Below the pieces are notes generated by a model. The model was not told the origin of the DNA. It was given only the letters and a program-made list of their open reading frames with translations, and did not search any database. From NCBI GenBank assembly GCA_963082975.1, contig OY720349.1, forward strand, positions 62,246,501 to 62,310,500: a stretch of 64,000 bases of DNA. Reading direction: 5' to 3'. The position numbers and the translations under genes are program-made. Source of the stretch: Labia minor. Its lineage: Eukaryota > Arthropoda > Insecta > Dermaptera > Spongiphoridae. Positions 10,991 to 24,067 of the stretch are shown piece after piece (positions within the stretch are counted from its first letter, which is position 1; every line of letters starts with the position of its first letter).

Positions 10991-12119
10991 ATAAAGAGAT
11001 AAACATAAAAATATAATAATGAACTCCTTAAATTCACAAAAAATATTAAGAACTTTTATTTCTCAAAGAGAAGTTAAAATATTAAAATAAATTAATTAAA
11101 ATTAGTAATTATAAAAATGAAATAAAGTCAGCTGCGGTTTCACATTATCAGTTCCCTCCCGTCATATTATTTTTTTTAATTAATATTATATTAACATCAG
11201 CAGCCCCACCTTATTATCAGTTTCCTATTTATCATTGTCTTATTTTTTATATTCCTTGAGAAATTCCCATTAAAAATGTTTATAATATTTTAATTTATTA
11301 AATCAAACTATTATTTTTTATTTCAATATTTTTAATGTTAATAAAATAATTTTTATTTTATAATCTATAAAATAATTTAATTATTTAAAAAACGGCGGTC
11401 TTCAATTACATTTTTTTTTACTCTCTACTGACTGTGAATTCCTTCTCATTTCATAACTGAAAATAGTGTCGAATAGAAATAGAAGATATTACTTGATTTA
11501 ATCTTGTTATGCTAGCTAAAATTGTTTGTTTGTATTATTGAGGACCCCAGTTCAATTCATTTTAATCAGATTGATGTAATGATGCAACAATTGTAATAAA
11601 TAATTAAAGAAATGTATATCAATATTTTTTAAAAGTTCGGGCGAGAGCTCGGTGTCTCAGCCAAACCCAATAATAATGAATCATTTTTTTAACTTAATTA
11701 CCAAGCCGAGTGTCGGGGTCCCGGTACTATTATATTATATGTCGTACCTAAATGAAAATATGAAAATAATGGAAAACCTTTAGTACAAATTTTTTGTAAT
11801 TTATATATGGATAAACTCCATAATTGTGGTAATAATTAAGTCAACTCAACATTAAAAGCACGTTATAGGTAAATCATTTATTTTGTAATTAATATAAATA
11901 TTAATAAATAGATTATCTTATCGGTAAGTATTACTTACAATTGTTATCATGAAACCCAATAATATTTACGAAATGTTGTGGAATCCCTTAAACATCATTG
12001 TATGCAAATAATTTTTTGGAAAAACTAGATTTCACTCCTCCTATTATATTACGAGAAATGTCTAAATTATCACCAGAATAGTTAGCAGCAATTGATTTAT
12101 TGGCCAATTATTTTGTATA
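10991..12119. other. AT-rich spacer
   Basis: No genes recognised. The patch 11635-11745 (GGGCGAGAGCTCGGTGTCTC, then GAGTGTCGGGGTCCCGG) is more GC-rich and unassigned. Confidence 0.5.
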
Positions 12120-12165
12120 CTAGCTGCCCCCTGAATCTCCGAAGTGATACATATTATTTATTTCA
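12120..12165 (-). mobile_element. Helitron 3-prime end remnant
   Basis: On the minus strand the sequence ends ...GGGGGCAGCTAG followed by T, the canonical CTAG-T Helitron terminus. Comparison with 17155-17225 shows the same flanking words (CCGAAGTGATACAT versus CCGAAGTAATACAT), but the hairpin segment has been deleted here. Confidence 0.5.
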
Positions 12166-12176
12166 ATGCCTGTATA

Positions 12177-12317
12177 ATAGAGCAGGTCAATAAGTCCGTG
12201 ACTTTTTGAATGAAAGACAAGTTTTTGGATAAAAAATTATTTTATATATTTTTCAACGTAGTCTCCTTTGAACTTCCAAAAAATAAGATTTGTCGAGGAC
12301 ATCTTGACCTGCTCTCG
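12177..12317. mobile_element. mariner-derived MITE (141 bp)
   Basis: It has the same family as the remnant at 3775-4288: left end GAGCAGGTCAATAAGTCCG and right end, read inward, CGAGAGCAGGTCAAGATG. TA flanks both sides (12175-12176 and 12318-12319). The body retains AAAAAATAAGATTTGTCGAG, also found in the longer copy, and has lost everything else. Confidence 0.8.
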
Positions 12318-12780
12318 TATATAATAGGTTTTTATTTATTTCATTTCAAACATTAATATTAAATGATGAAAAAAATGATATTTTTTTTAAAAGAAAAATA
12401 ATAAATTGAAATGAAAATCAACTTCCTAATTACTATTTTAAGTTGATGATTATCATGACGATTTGTTCCCTCTTCTCCTCTGTAATTCTTTAACATCGAT
12501 TTCAAATTTACATTTAATTAATTTAGGAATAATCATTAAACGAACCAATTGTATTCTTAACACGGATTTCGGGGAAACACAAAGGAAATTTACTTTAGAA
12601 AAAGGAACCGGTGAACTGTTGTTGCGGATGGGGTTGGGGTTGAATTAACAGTAAGACAGCAACTTGTTACATGTTACACCACGCCAGGGGTTGTCGGGCT
12701 CACGCTTTACGATTCACGGCCGATTAAATGAATAGATAACGGGATACCAGAACAGGATTGGATACGATGTTCATTGACCC

Positions 12781-12814
<34 letters not shown>

Positions 12815-13245
12815 ACAACTTTCATGGGATTTGAAAAATGCGGAAAAATGAAAATAACCAATTTCTGAAAAATTCATTAATATATATATTCCCGGAATAG
12901 TATTATATATTCCATCAAATATTGATCTATACTTATATATTAAATTCCCTGTTCTAAATGTGCAACTAGTAATTATTTATCAGTATTTATTATTATTAAA
13001 CTATGTGTATTAATTATTTTTATTATAAAATATTATTACTAATGAATTATTATTTAGGTAACTAAATAATTATTTAAAAATTATTTTTAATTGGTTTAGA
13101 TTGTAAAGACATAGGCTCATTTCAATATAACACAATATTATTAAAAATTCCATTCCATGATTAGCAATTTATAAATCTTATAAATCAATATTTAAACATT
13201 AAATTTTTAATAAAATTTTGTACGGTTATCATAAATTGTAAATTA
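12318..13245. other. AT-rich spacer with (AT)n and a unique balanced patch
   Basis: A balanced patch at 12640-12780 (CCACGCCAGGGGTTGTCGG) is not repeated in the window. An (AT)n microsatellite lies at 12783-12812. No gene recognised. Confidence 0.5.
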
Positions 13246-13839
13246 TTACTATCTCGCCAGAGATAGTATTGCGATCACGAAAATTTTCGATGTTGAGATT
13301 TTGATGTTTTTATACGTTTTGAAGGTTCCTGAATCATTTTCACTAAGGTTGAGAAAAATGTCTCTGTGTGTGTGTGTGTGAAAATATGTAACCAAGATTA
13401 CGTAAAAACGGTTTGAGCTAGAATCATGAAATTTGGTACATGGGCATTATTCAAAATTCGTAATTTTCTATCAACTTTTGAGAAATGTAGCTCAACCGGA
13501 AGAGGGTCATTACCGACAACGTTTTGATTTTTTTCCTCTAAAGTGACCGTAAATATAAAGATATAGGTTTGATAATTTTTCATATGATTAATAATTGTAT
13601 AAAACAGCTATATATAAAATTTCAGTTTGATTTATTTGTTGAAAGTAGCAGAATTAATTTTTTAACACTGCAAATCTCACGCGCCATCAACAAAGAGCCA
13701 AACATGTGCTGGTTTAATAAATATAATTGATTAATTTTAATTTATAATTTAATTAATTTAATTTAATTTAAATTAATATATGTTATTTAATCCAATTCAA
13801 ATTTGCGAGATAGTCGAGTGGAGACACTCCAGATTTTTT
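13246..13839 (+). repeat. Family B repeat (HINE-like), copy 3
   Basis: Near full-length copy. Order: hairpin ACTATCTC-GCCA-GAGATAGT, block with GATCACGAAAATTTTCGATG, (TG)n microsatellite near 13362-13380, body with GAAATTTGGTACATGGGCAT and TCAACCGGAAGAGGGTCATT, then ACGCGCC, a TAATTTAATT-rich stretch, subterminal GCGAGATAGT (inverse of the first motif), and terminal hairpin GAGTG-GAGA-CACTC followed by CAGATTTTTT. It is non-coding; the 61-codon minus-strand ORF inside is a by-product. Confidence 0.82.
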
Positions 13840-14768
13840 AATCAGCAACTTGATAGCTATTGAGAGTAAAGACGACGAGGGGAGGTGGGAGAATTCTGAG
13901 CCACTCCAGATTTTGTAAATTAATATTTCTATAATATACAATACAAAATTGAAATTTCACTTTGAAATTCTTTTGTAATTTTCTTTCGGCATCTTTATCG
14001 TTCGGCGCCGGGTGCATTAGAACTACGCTACAGTCCTCTATTTGAATGAAATAAAACGGAATTTAAAGATCGAATAAAGAAATAAAATTTGATCATATAA
14101 ATAGTTTAGACACAAGAGAATACTGTTACTAAGAAATTTATTTTCTTTCAATGAAAACATTCTAATTTATATCTACTCTTTCATTTCAATACAATGATCA
14201 GGCGAGGTTATTTATTGTCCTCTTAGTTTCTAAATATATCATTATGTGAATAAAAGATGACCAAAATGTATCAATCCACGTTCTATATTTATTATAAACG
14301 ATTACGATTTTCAAAAAAACATAACATAACTTTTTCAAAAGTGGGCTGGCGACTGGTTTGGTGGCACGCTCCAAAAGTTCATCGTGTGGCGCCTGTTGTC
14401 GGCTGCACGCCATGGCATACCTTTACCCCGAAGGGCCTCTAGACCAACTTCTCCTTCCCGCCCTGTCATTTGGCGACACTTCTTGACTATTATAACTCTT
14501 TAAGATAGCCAATAATAGGAATTTCTTTTTATTTACAAATCATATGAATTAAGAATTTCGTGACAACATATATAACGAGGTTTTTCTGCATTCGCCTACA
14601 GAGTGTGACTATTATACCATAATTGTAGATATAATTCCTCTATTTCGTTTTAATAGCGTAAACATGCAAATTATTTTCGACAAAATTTCGCGCCTCTTAT
14701 TGGCATGCAATAATTTAGATTTATTGTATAAATACTAATATATATAATACTAGTACATAGTATATATA
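13840..14768. other. Spacer with a balanced island at 14335-14485
   Basis: 14335-14485 (GGTTTGGTGGCACGCTCC, CGTGTGGCGCCTGTTGTCGG) stands out in composition from its AT-rich surroundings. It has no convincing reading frame on either strand and no second copy here. 13985-14045 has a faint tRNA-like look on the minus strand, but no box B. Confidence 0.4.
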
Positions 14769-14990
14769 TCTATATATATAAAAGGGAATGTCTCTGTCTC
14801 GCCTAAACTCAAAAACTACCCGTCCGATTGCGATGAAATTTTCAGGGATTGTTGTGGGCATATCAAGGAAGGTTTTAGTGTAGTTAAATCCAAAATTAAT
14901 TTAATTAGTAATATTTTGGTAAAAGTCTATTCATGGTTACCATGGTTACATTGAAAAATTTACAATAAATAAATAAAAATAATCGGAAAT
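14769..14990 (+). mobile_element. Helitron 5-prime end
   Basis: The sequence starts at an A^TC junction with TCTATATATATAAAAGGGAA followed by TGTCTCTGTCTC and a CCGTCCGATTGCGATGAAAT-style segment. This is the usual form of Helitron left ends and parallels 57577. The matching right end was not located, so the end coordinate is nominal. Confidence 0.55.
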
Positions 14991-17154
14991 CTTTTCAACT
15001 TATTATTTTGATAAATTTTATTAATATTTTTAATTTTTTTTAAACTGTCAAAAATAACATATGATATTATTAACAGTTGTAATAAAAATAAAAATATAAA
15101 TCACAATGTAAGTAAAATATTGAATCGTTTTATTTATATTGTTTCAATTATTGTTTGAATATTTATTAAATTTATATATAGATTTATTTACATATTTAAA
15201 TGTATATTTAATAAATTTATTTGTTGATTCTTAATAATAATAATTCCAATAACTTTCTTCAATTTTTTTTATTTATTTAAAAGCATATTCAGCATTGAAA
15301 TTGCCATTAAATATGCAGGTAATTGGAACTCCAACATGTAATATTAGCAAATATTCTGGGATAGGACAAATACTAAGATCATGTCATGTCCTATTAAATA
15401 TTTTGAATTTTATTTTGAATCATACAATGGTAATGAAATATTGTAGGTAGACTTGTGAGACAAACAATAAGAATCTCTATAATAAGAGAATATACTTATT
15501 CCAAAAAAACTGTTAATTAAAATGTAATAACTAATAACAATTAATAAAGTAGAAATAATTTTCCAACAAATAAAAATGTAATAATTATTAACAAAAAAAA
15601 TAAAAATAAAAATGTAATAATAAAAAATAAAATTTCAATTATATTTATTTAATAAATTATTATTATTATTATTATTATTATTTGTAATAATTCCAATAAA
15701 AATAAAAAACCAAAAAAGTCCAATTAAAACTAAAATTTCAATTATATTCATTTAATCCATTATTATTATTATTATTATTAAGTGTTCAGTTATCACATAC
15801 GTAAATATGTATATATACAGGCACACATGCAAAAGAGATATATATATAATATGAGAAATAATAAAATTATACTAATATTTCACAGTAATATTAATTAATT
15901 GGCCATTAATAAAAGTATAATCATTTAATTTAAATTGATATTATAGCCTGTTGCTTCAATTTCATTTCACTAATTACAAGATATAATAAGTATTTGGTAG
16001 CTTACCAGCATTTACTAGTGTTTCTATGAGGTGTCTTTTCTTGGGTTCGACGATATAAACTGAATCTAACTGACAACAAAAAATAAATTACCGTTATAAT
16101 TGAATTATTTATCAATTTTTCAAAGAAATATAATTAACTATATTTAAAAAAAGAAATGTTGAAAATTTTTAATAAACCTATCTTTTCCCAAACGATAATC
16201 CTGTATGTAAAAAAATAAAATGTGATACTTGAAATATTATTTATTAAAATTGATTAACTATACTAAAAGAAAAACAAAATTTCTAATGATAAAGTAAATA
16301 GATAAATATATAAAGATAATATTATTAGATTTTGTCAATAATATTTTTTCCAATTTAAGGCATATAAGAAAAATAATAGATATTTTTATCGAAAGTGCTA
16401 GAATTATTAATGCATAAAGTGAAAGTTTACTTAATAAATATTTAATAGATGTCAGAGAAATAGGGAGAGGATAGTTAGACAAATATAATAAAAAAATTTA
16501 ACAGCTTACTATTTATTTGAAAATCAAAAATAAATTAAATAAATCGAATAATAATCTGATTTGTATATTTTTATGATTATAGAATGATGACAACCTTGTA
16601 ATTATATCTATAGTCTTATTTACCTCTAATATTAAAATTACGCTATTTTCTACCGGCATATTTATCCAAAAACTACTCTATAAATATACATATAATTAAT
16701 TTAAAAAAATGGCAATATATTTATTTTATAAAACAAAATGATTAAATACATTAAATAATATATTATTAAATAATTATAAAATTAATTATTCTAATATGAA
16801 TATTCATAAAGTAGCATGCATTTAAAATTATAGTTGCATTTTAATGAATTTATACCATTAGAAAAATAATACAATCATATATTAAAAATAATTTTAGTTA
16901 AATACTTTAAAACACCTTTTTATTAATTATCTAATTTTTTTTTTAAATCAATAATAAAATAAATAAACTTATCATTTCCATATATAGTATATGTATGAAT
17001 GAAATATTTATTATTTTTATAAATGAATAATTTATATCTAAATTATCAAAAAAACATTATTAAGAATTGAAATATTAAATTATTAAGTTATTATTTAAAA
17101 ATATGATAAAATAAAATTATGTATAAAATATATCATTTATATTTTTATATAATA
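14991..17154. other. Very AT-rich spacer with trinucleotide repeats
   Basis: No coding sequence recognised. A duplicated segment of about 100 bp at 15625-15780 carries (ATT)n tracts in each half (about 15657-15682 and 15759-15780). The minus-strand ORF at 16258-16482 is low-complexity and hydrophobic by composition only. Confidence 0.55.
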
Positions 17155-17225
17155 CTAGCTGATCAGAGCGCTTTCAGCGTTCTTCTCACATAGACGGGGG
17201 CTCCGCCCCCTGCACCCCCGAAGTA
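17155..17225 (-). mobile_element. Helitron 3-prime end with hairpin
   Basis: On the minus strand this ends with a GGGGGCGGAGCCCCC palindrome, then a GAACGCTGAAAGCGCTC hairpin, then ATCAGCTAG followed by T. It aligns with the complete Helitron end at 58700-58756. A LINE fragment lies next to it in the same relative orientation. Confidence 0.65.
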
Positions 17226-17359
17226 ATACATAGTAGTTCGTTGGAAGTCTGTATGTAAAAGGTTTTCATCCATTTTGTTTCAATCGGTATATTACATTAT
17301 ATTATCATCAAGATATTTTAATTTAATCAGTAAATTAATTATATATTACTATTGTATTT

Positions 17360-17575
17360 GTTATATCTATCTATCTATCTCTGTGCCTCTACGGATCTCG
17401 AAAGCAACCCCATTTCTCCAAGTATCCCAATCCTGAGCTATAACCATCGAACTCCTACCCTGTCCCATCTGTCCACGTCCCTAGATTGTCCACTCACCGT
17501 ATTCTTGATCTTTCCAATCCCACCAGACGTTTCCCAATATTTTTCGCCGATCTTTAATCTACCATTCTAGCCATG
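17360..17575 (-). pseudogene. LINE 3-prime fragment
   Basis: Minus-strand copy of the recurrent LINE tail: (GATA)n at the end (17369-17382 as TATC), then GGCACAGAG, TCTCGAGATCCGTAG-like and CTCAGGATTGGGATAC. Reading frames are broken. Confidence 0.65.
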
Positions 17576-18378
17576 ACCCCTTCCCATCCCATTTATAGAT
17601 ACATAGATAACAATATTTAAAATACCTTCAATTCGGAACATGCAATTTTTAACAAACTTTCTATCTTTTAATGTTTCATGTTAATCATACTTGAATCATT
17701 TATAAATCCTTTTAAATTTTACTAATTATTGTATTACAGGATAAAAAAGAACTAGCTTTATTCTCTTTTACTGTTTACTTTAAAAATAAAAAAAAAATAT
17801 TATAAAAGTAAAATAGATTTTGTTTTTTTGTTAATACTTTTATTTTTATTTTTTTTTTTTTCTAAAATTTTAAGGTTATTAAATGAATTTGATAAAAATC
17901 TTGTTGAGAAAAACACAAAATCGTTGAGAGAAACAAGTCATTTTTCTTTCTAATTAAAACACGATTTTAATTTTGTTTGAAATAGGTATTTTAATAAAAT
18001 ATTGCGTGATTTGTATAGTTACTTAACAAAATATTTAATTGTATTATATAATAATAGTTTATGTTGAGGAATTAATTTATAAATTTTACATTTTTTATGT
18101 GTCGAATCTAGCATCTACTACTTTCCAATAATAATATATAAAAATTAAGATCGATAATTCATTAAAAAAGAAATAAAAATCTTGAAATGTCAAAGGGCGT
18201 TAGCATCGTTGACCCAATCGTTTAATAATCGAATTATATTATTTTTAATTAGAAATAAATATTTGAGAAGAAATTTGAAAATAAAGATATACATTTTTTT
18301 CAGATTATAATCAATGGGAAATTAAATCATTTAAAAGGGGTTATTTTCTTCCATGAAAGAAAATGTGTATACTTATTA
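17576..18378. other. AT-rich spacer
   Basis: Nothing recognised apart from poly-A and poly-T runs. Confidence 0.6.
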
Positions 18379-19000
18379 TTACTATCTCACCAGAGATAGT
18401 ATTGCGATCACGAAAATTTTCGATGTTAAGATTCTGATGTTTTTATACGTTTTGAAGGTTCCTGAATCATTTTCACTAAGGTTGAGAAAAATGTCTCTCT
18501 ATGTGTGTGTGTGTGTTTGTGTGAATGTATGTAACCAAGATTACGCAAAAACGGTTTGAGGTAGAATGATGAAATTTGGTACATGGGCTTTATTCAAAAT
18601 TCATAGTTTTCTATCAACTTTTGAGAAATGTAGCTCAACCGGAAGAGGGTCATTACCTACAACTTGTGGATTTATTTTCTTCTAAAGTAACCGTAAAAAT
18701 AAAGATATATGTTTGTTTGATAATTTTTCACATGATTAATAATTGTATAAAACTGTCATATATAGAATTTCAGCTTGATTGAATCGCTGAAAGTACCAGA
18801 ATTAATTTTTTAACACTGCAAATCTCACGCGCCAACACGTGACGTGGTGCCATCCACAAAGAGCCAAACATGTACTGGTTTAATAAATACTATTTATTAA
18901 TTTATAATTTATAATTAATTAAATTTAATTTAAATATAATATATGTCATTTAATTCAAATCAAATTGGGGGATAGTTGAGTGGAGACATTCCAGATTTTT
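18379..19000 (+). repeat. Family B repeat (HINE-like), copy 4
   Basis: Near full-length. The hairpin reads ACTATCTC-ACCA-GAGATAGT, the (GT)n tract lies at 18500-18522, and the terminal motif is degraded to GAGTGGAGACATTCCAG. Confidence 0.8.
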
Positions 19001-19766
19001 TTTATTTTAGTTTTTCCTTCATTATTCAAAGAATATTAAATACAAATCATTTGTAATTCACCTTGTAAAAAGTAATTGAAGTATATAAAGTATTTATATA
19101 ATTATACGAGTTTATGAATATGAAAAATAATATTATAATCATAATTAATAAATATATTCATAGAGGAAGTTTATTAAACGAATAACTATGATTAATTAAT
19201 AATATATTTATAATTAAAATGGGATTATTAGTGGCTCTATACAAAATAATAGATGCTAATTACCTGTTAGAATGTTCTCTCAGCAATTTTGGCGTCTTTT
19301 TCTATTCACTGTTCAATGAATACTAAATAAAATTCTTTTATTTTATTTTAATATTTTAATATTCTTTTTCAAAGAATTGGCCGAGTCGCTTATCGCTTTT
19401 CAATGCAATCCTATAAACAATCGAATTATTCTGGCTGTGCCCGTTTGCTTCCTGCATTTATAAAATAAAGAATATCATTGATTTTTATATATTAATAATT
19501 AAATTGATAAAGAAAATAATTTAAGGAATGTTTTTCATTAGAAAATATATTTATATATATATAATTTATAAATGTATACATATTTTCTTTTATTATTACA
19601 CATTAGAAACAATATTTTATTTTATATTATGTTGTTGTTGTTATAGATTATATATTATGATATTTTAGAGCCTAAGTTTTTAATTATATATATTAAATTT
19701 AATTATTAAATAAGTGATAAAGTCATGAGGTCCTCGGACCCTCTCCATATATATATATATATATAT
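19001..19766. other. AT-rich spacer
   Basis: No genes. A short hairpin GAGGTCC-TC-GGACCCTC at 19728-19744 and an (AT)n tract precede the family B fragment. Confidence 0.55.
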
Positions 19767-19882
19767 TAATAAATATTATTTATTAATTTTAATTTATAAT
19801 TAATTATATTTAATTTAAATATAATATATGTTAATTAATCCAATTCAAATTTGCGAGATAGTCGACTGGAGACACTCCAGCC
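19767..19882 (+). repeat. Family B repeat, 3-prime fragment (copy 5)
   Basis: Only the TAATTTAATT-rich stretch, the GCGAGATAGTC motif and the terminal GACTGGAGACACTCCAG remain. Confidence 0.7.
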
Positions 19883-20151
19883 TTTTTTTTAATATATTAT
19901 AATTATAATAATAATATTTGAAATTATTTTATATTTATTTTTTTTTTTTTTTTTGCAAATAAAATAAATAAAAAAAAAATAAGAATTAAATTATATATTA
20001 TTTAAAAAATTTACGATTGAAATAGATGAAATAAATAATTTGGTATTTTTCAAATTTTATAAAAATATATTTATCTATCTATTGATTGAATTTTTTGTTT
20101 ATTTTTTTTTATATAATAATAATTAAATACTGGAAGAAAGTTTTACCGACC

Positions 20152-20425
20152 GACGATAGGAAGGGAACGTATTGTTTTCAAACCAAATTTCAGATATGGA
20201 GATTTGTAAAAATCTCCACAAATATGGCATTTTGTTAACAGAAAAACGTATTTTTAGCATTATGTTTTTCCGCCTGTCGGTCCATCTGTCCATTGTTGTT
20301 CCTTATAGACGTTAAACAGCTTGAACGACTCAGCAGATTTTGGTAAAATTTGGTATATTTACTTAATGCATCAGTAACATGAATTGATCAACTTTTGGTG
20401 TATGTCCGAAAACCGGAAGTGGTAA
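20152..20425 (-). repeat. Family A repeat (HINE-like), copy 5, partial and diverged
   Basis: Starts TACCGACCGACGATAGG, contains the (GTCGGTCCATCTGTCC) tract and GATCAACTTTTGGTGTATG, and stops after ACCGGAAGTGGTA. The other half is missing. More diverged than other copies. Confidence 0.7.
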
Positions 20426-21919
20426 TTTACAAAGTATATTTTATATTCATTGTCGGAAATTTTTCACTTAAAATATCGTAGTAATTAATTATTGAGTAAT
20501 TAAACTAAAAATAAGAACCAAGTTAATATAATTTAGTCATTTTAATTAAAGTTTTAAAATTTTTTTTTTTATTTGATACTTTCTACACAAAAAATGTAAT
20601 ATATGTAATATTTCTAATTACACTTATGGAATACTAGCGTTCAGCCTTAAATCAATTCAGAGAAAAAAAATACAGAATTTAAAAATTTTAACCTCGCGCA
20701 AAATATCTAATTCTCCCGGCCCAATGACGCAGACAACGTGCGTGCGACTGACGCTCTTTTCCCATTCGCCCGGCCGGGGATTAAATATAATAATAATTAT
20801 ATATATGTATAGGTCAAATTAAAAATGATATAAAATTTAATTCGATCCCATAAATATATATATAATGTTGTTTTTAAATATTTTTAAAAGGTCGGTTGGT
20901 TCTGAGCCACCCCACAGCTCATTTTTGAATTTGTATTAATAACTAAGATTTTTAAATTGTATTTATTATTATCAATTAATTATAATTGAGAGAATTCGAT
21001 AATATTAAATATGTCTTAGAATAATAATATTTTTATTATGACTAATTTTTCTCATTTGTTCCACTTTTGATACAAAAATAACTTTTTTTTTTTATTTGTA
21101 ATTACCTACAAATATCTTAATTAATTGATAATGAATATGTAAAATGAAATCAAAGAAAAGAATTGAAGAGGAAGATATTTTGCTACTTAAATCTAAAATT
21201 CGATATATTTTTTTAGGCGCATACTTGATTAGAAGGGAGAAAAACCAATTGGTATGCCCGGAACAAGCAAAAGGGAGGCGTCATAGTTGACGCAGCCGCT
21301 TCCGGAGTCACGCCCTGGAACGGAGTTTTGCCAAATTGACGATGGCTAAAAAAATTAACTGATAAAAATAGTGTTAATAATATAGAAGTTATAAAAGGTA
21401 GATAGCTGTGTCCTAAAGACTATTAGTCATAAGGTTCAAACTATAGAGAGATGAAAAATATTGTTTAAAATTTCATGTAAGATTTGTTGTTTGTTATATT
21501 TGTTTTTATTTAAATTGTAGGGTCTCTTTATTTCGTTGTTGCTATAATTTTATAAAATAGAATAATAAGAATTTAGAAACTTACCATGATAAAAATAAGA
21601 ACTTAAAGGAAGAAGATGGGAAGATGAAAAAAAGCATGACCCAGAAAGCATTTATTAAATAAAAGTACTGTGTTTCTCCTTCACCAATATTTTCTTATAT
21701 AAAAATTGGAAAACTAAAGATGATGGGTAAGAAAAATCTACCTATATATTTATTATTAAGTTTCATTTAATTCACTTTAAAAATTATATTTTATATCACT
21801 AACATAATAATGAAAATATTATTATAGACACATTAATTTGAATTCGAGATCTTTACGCAAATATAAATTTTAAAGTATCTTTTGAGTTCAAGAACAACAT
21901 TTTCATCATTCCGATAAAA
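20426..21919. other. AT-rich spacer with two balanced islands
   Basis: 20690-20790 (CAATGACGCAGACAACGTG) and 21215-21345 (GGCGTCATAGTTGACGCAGC, CCGGAGTCACGCCCTGGAAC) are unique in the window and compositionally distinct. No gene recognised; both are candidate regulatory or conserved patches only. Confidence 0.4.
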
Positions 21920-22085
21920 AAAACCTCTGGCTTTTATAGCGCCTATAAAAGTAGCTTTCCCAATTTTGATCCCGGAGGCTGGGTTGACCCCAGCTAGAGA
22001 AATTCCCTTGACCGACCCGGGACTTGAACCCAGAACAACGAGAATTTGAGGCAGCTTCGCTACTTCCCACCCTGTGGCGCCCTTT
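21920..22085 (-). mobile_element. tRNA-derived SINE, family 1, short copy
   Basis: An exact 12-bp duplication, ATTCCGATAAAA, flanks it (21908-21919 and 22086-22097). On the minus strand it starts GGGCGCCACAGGG, has a box A-like TAGCGAAGCTGCC and a strong box B-like GGGTTCAAGTCCC, and ends CCAGAGGTTTTTTTT. It is the same family as 24170-24436 but lacks about 100 bp of the middle. The 3-prime end is oligo-T, not poly-A. Confidence 0.85.
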
Positions 22086-22097
22086 ATTCCGATAAAA

Positions 22098-22867
22098 TAT
22101 TATGTAAATTCTTTTTTCATTCCTTTAATTAAACCACGTTTAGGAATTAAATATAAAACTTGAGAATAATTTTTAATTAAACAATTGATGAAATTTCAAG
22201 TTTATTCTTATATAATGGATCAGGAGTTAGCGAGAAGCCGTATCAGGATCCTCTTCAGAACTTTGTTTTTAGTATTTTCGCATATGAAAAGTTATAATAA
22301 ATGCTATTATATATCTATATTAATTGACTCTCATGGAACGGTTAAACTATCCTAAAATATAATTACAAAATTTATAATAAATAAAAGTATATATGTTTTT
22401 CCGTCTAGAAATTACGAAATTGAAATTTTACCAAATAGATTTTCTGGCTATTTTGAATATAATTACCATTTATTTAAATATTTATTCAAAAATATAGTGA
22501 CATATTCTTATATAATATTGATAAGTTTTAAATGATTGCATCTAGACTTATATATATATGTAAATAACATTTGTATAATTTGAATTATTTAATTTTCTTG
22601 TATATTTTAAGTTGCCTGACTGAAATTTGTTTATGTTATTATAATATGATATAAATTTTTCTTTTCGTAGAAAATTCATTCTAATATTATAAATCTTTTA
22701 ATATTAAGTTTTGTTATATTGTATTTCATTGATAAAACAAATAACTACATATAAAAATCGATTTGCTTGTATTTAGGTACATCGGTTTGGTTATTTCATT
22801 TAAAATCCTAATCTCCATCTTATATATATATATATATATATTTGAATAATTATGGGGGCCCGATGGT
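22098..22867. other. AT-rich spacer
   Basis: No genes; ends in a (TA)n tract at 22820-22842 next to a LINE tail. Confidence 0.6.
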
Positions 22868-23010
22868 CGGGCAATGTAGGAATGGAAGTAAGAGAGATGG
22901 GAGAAATTAGGGGTTGAATGGGTGTAGCTCAGGATAGGGATAGTTGCAGCAATGTGGTTGCAGCGACCAAGAATTTTCGAGTTCCGTAGAGCCACAGAAA
23001 TTCGATAGAT
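22868..23010 (+). pseudogene. LINE 3-prime tail fragment
   Basis: Short copy of the recurrent LINE end: GGGCAATGTAGGAATGG, GGGTGTAGCTCAGGATAGGG, GCGACCAAGAATTTTCGAG, then GCCACAGAAATTCGATAGAT. Strongly 5-prime truncated. Confidence 0.7.
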
Positions 23011-24067
23011 GGACTTAAATAATAAAGTTATTTAAAGTTATTTATTTATATATATTTATTCATATAATAATATAATTCTTAATTAAATGTTGTTTATATT
23101 TAATTAAAAATAGAGCATATATCAAAAAGGTGTAAATCTTATATACCATATATATGTATATATGTTTAAGAACATATGTATAAGTAAATAATCAAGATGT
23201 TTTTAAATTCATATTTGTATTTTCCTTATATTTATACTTTCACCGATATACTCAAGACATATATTAATAATTAGCCTCTATCAGAAAATGTATAGAACAA
23301 TTAATTATTTAAATTAGATTAAGATTAAAAAGATATTTTATTGAGGGTGAATTATACTTATACAATCGGACTCATATATATCATATTGAACTTTAGCATT
23401 TAAAAAATGGTGTTTTAAACTATTCACCGAACATGCAAATTATAATAAAAACAATTTTCATTTTTTCATTATAGGCTGAGGGTTGAAATTTGAAATTAGA
23501 TTAAACTGTAAAGAAAAACACAGTGAATTGTAAAGATAAACAATGGTGGGTTGGTAAACACCTGAAATTATCTTAGCAACAACACAAGGCTAATGCTAAA
23601 AGGAAACCCCTTGTTGAGAGTCGTTAGCGTGGAGTTTGGGGCTGATTTTGCTCATTGCATCGTTAACAAGTTTACAATCATTGGTGGAAGGGGGGTAATA
23701 ACACTCCCTTCGAGGTTTTTTACTAGCGCTTGTTAACGCTTTAAGGCTTGGTAATTGCCAGGTCATGGGGAAAACATCAATTTTATTCAGACTGATTGGT
23801 CATTTCTTTATTTTAACCCTTTAATCTATGGATGAAAACTTTAAATATGATAATGAAAGTAATATTTAAGAGCCAAAGGTGAAAGCCTTATAACATTTTA
23901 TATTTTATTACCCCACTATTTTTTTCATATTTATTTATCTAATATCTTGACACGAAACTGTGAATACAGTAATTCTTTCAGTCATCTTTATTCGAATTTG
24001 GAAGTAAGTGTGGTAGTAACCTTCAAAACATTTTTGTCCAAAAATTCCTAATGTCTACTATCTATAT
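23011..24067. other. AT-rich spacer with a balanced island at 23560-23770
   Basis: The island contains three GTTAAC-type words (CGTTAACAAG, TTGTTAACGC) and several TAAT cores, with no ORF and no second copy. It may be regulatory; this is inference from composition only. Confidence 0.4.

Noticed and set aside
13398..13583. 61-codon ORF also present at 57061-57246 in another family B copy
   Set aside because: Both are in the same part of a non-coding repeat; other copies (4, 6, 7, 8) break the frame, so similarity reflects shared descent of the repeat.
13985..14045. Possible tRNA-like segment on the minus strand
   Set aside because: A box A-like word is present, but no box B or cloverleaf could be built.
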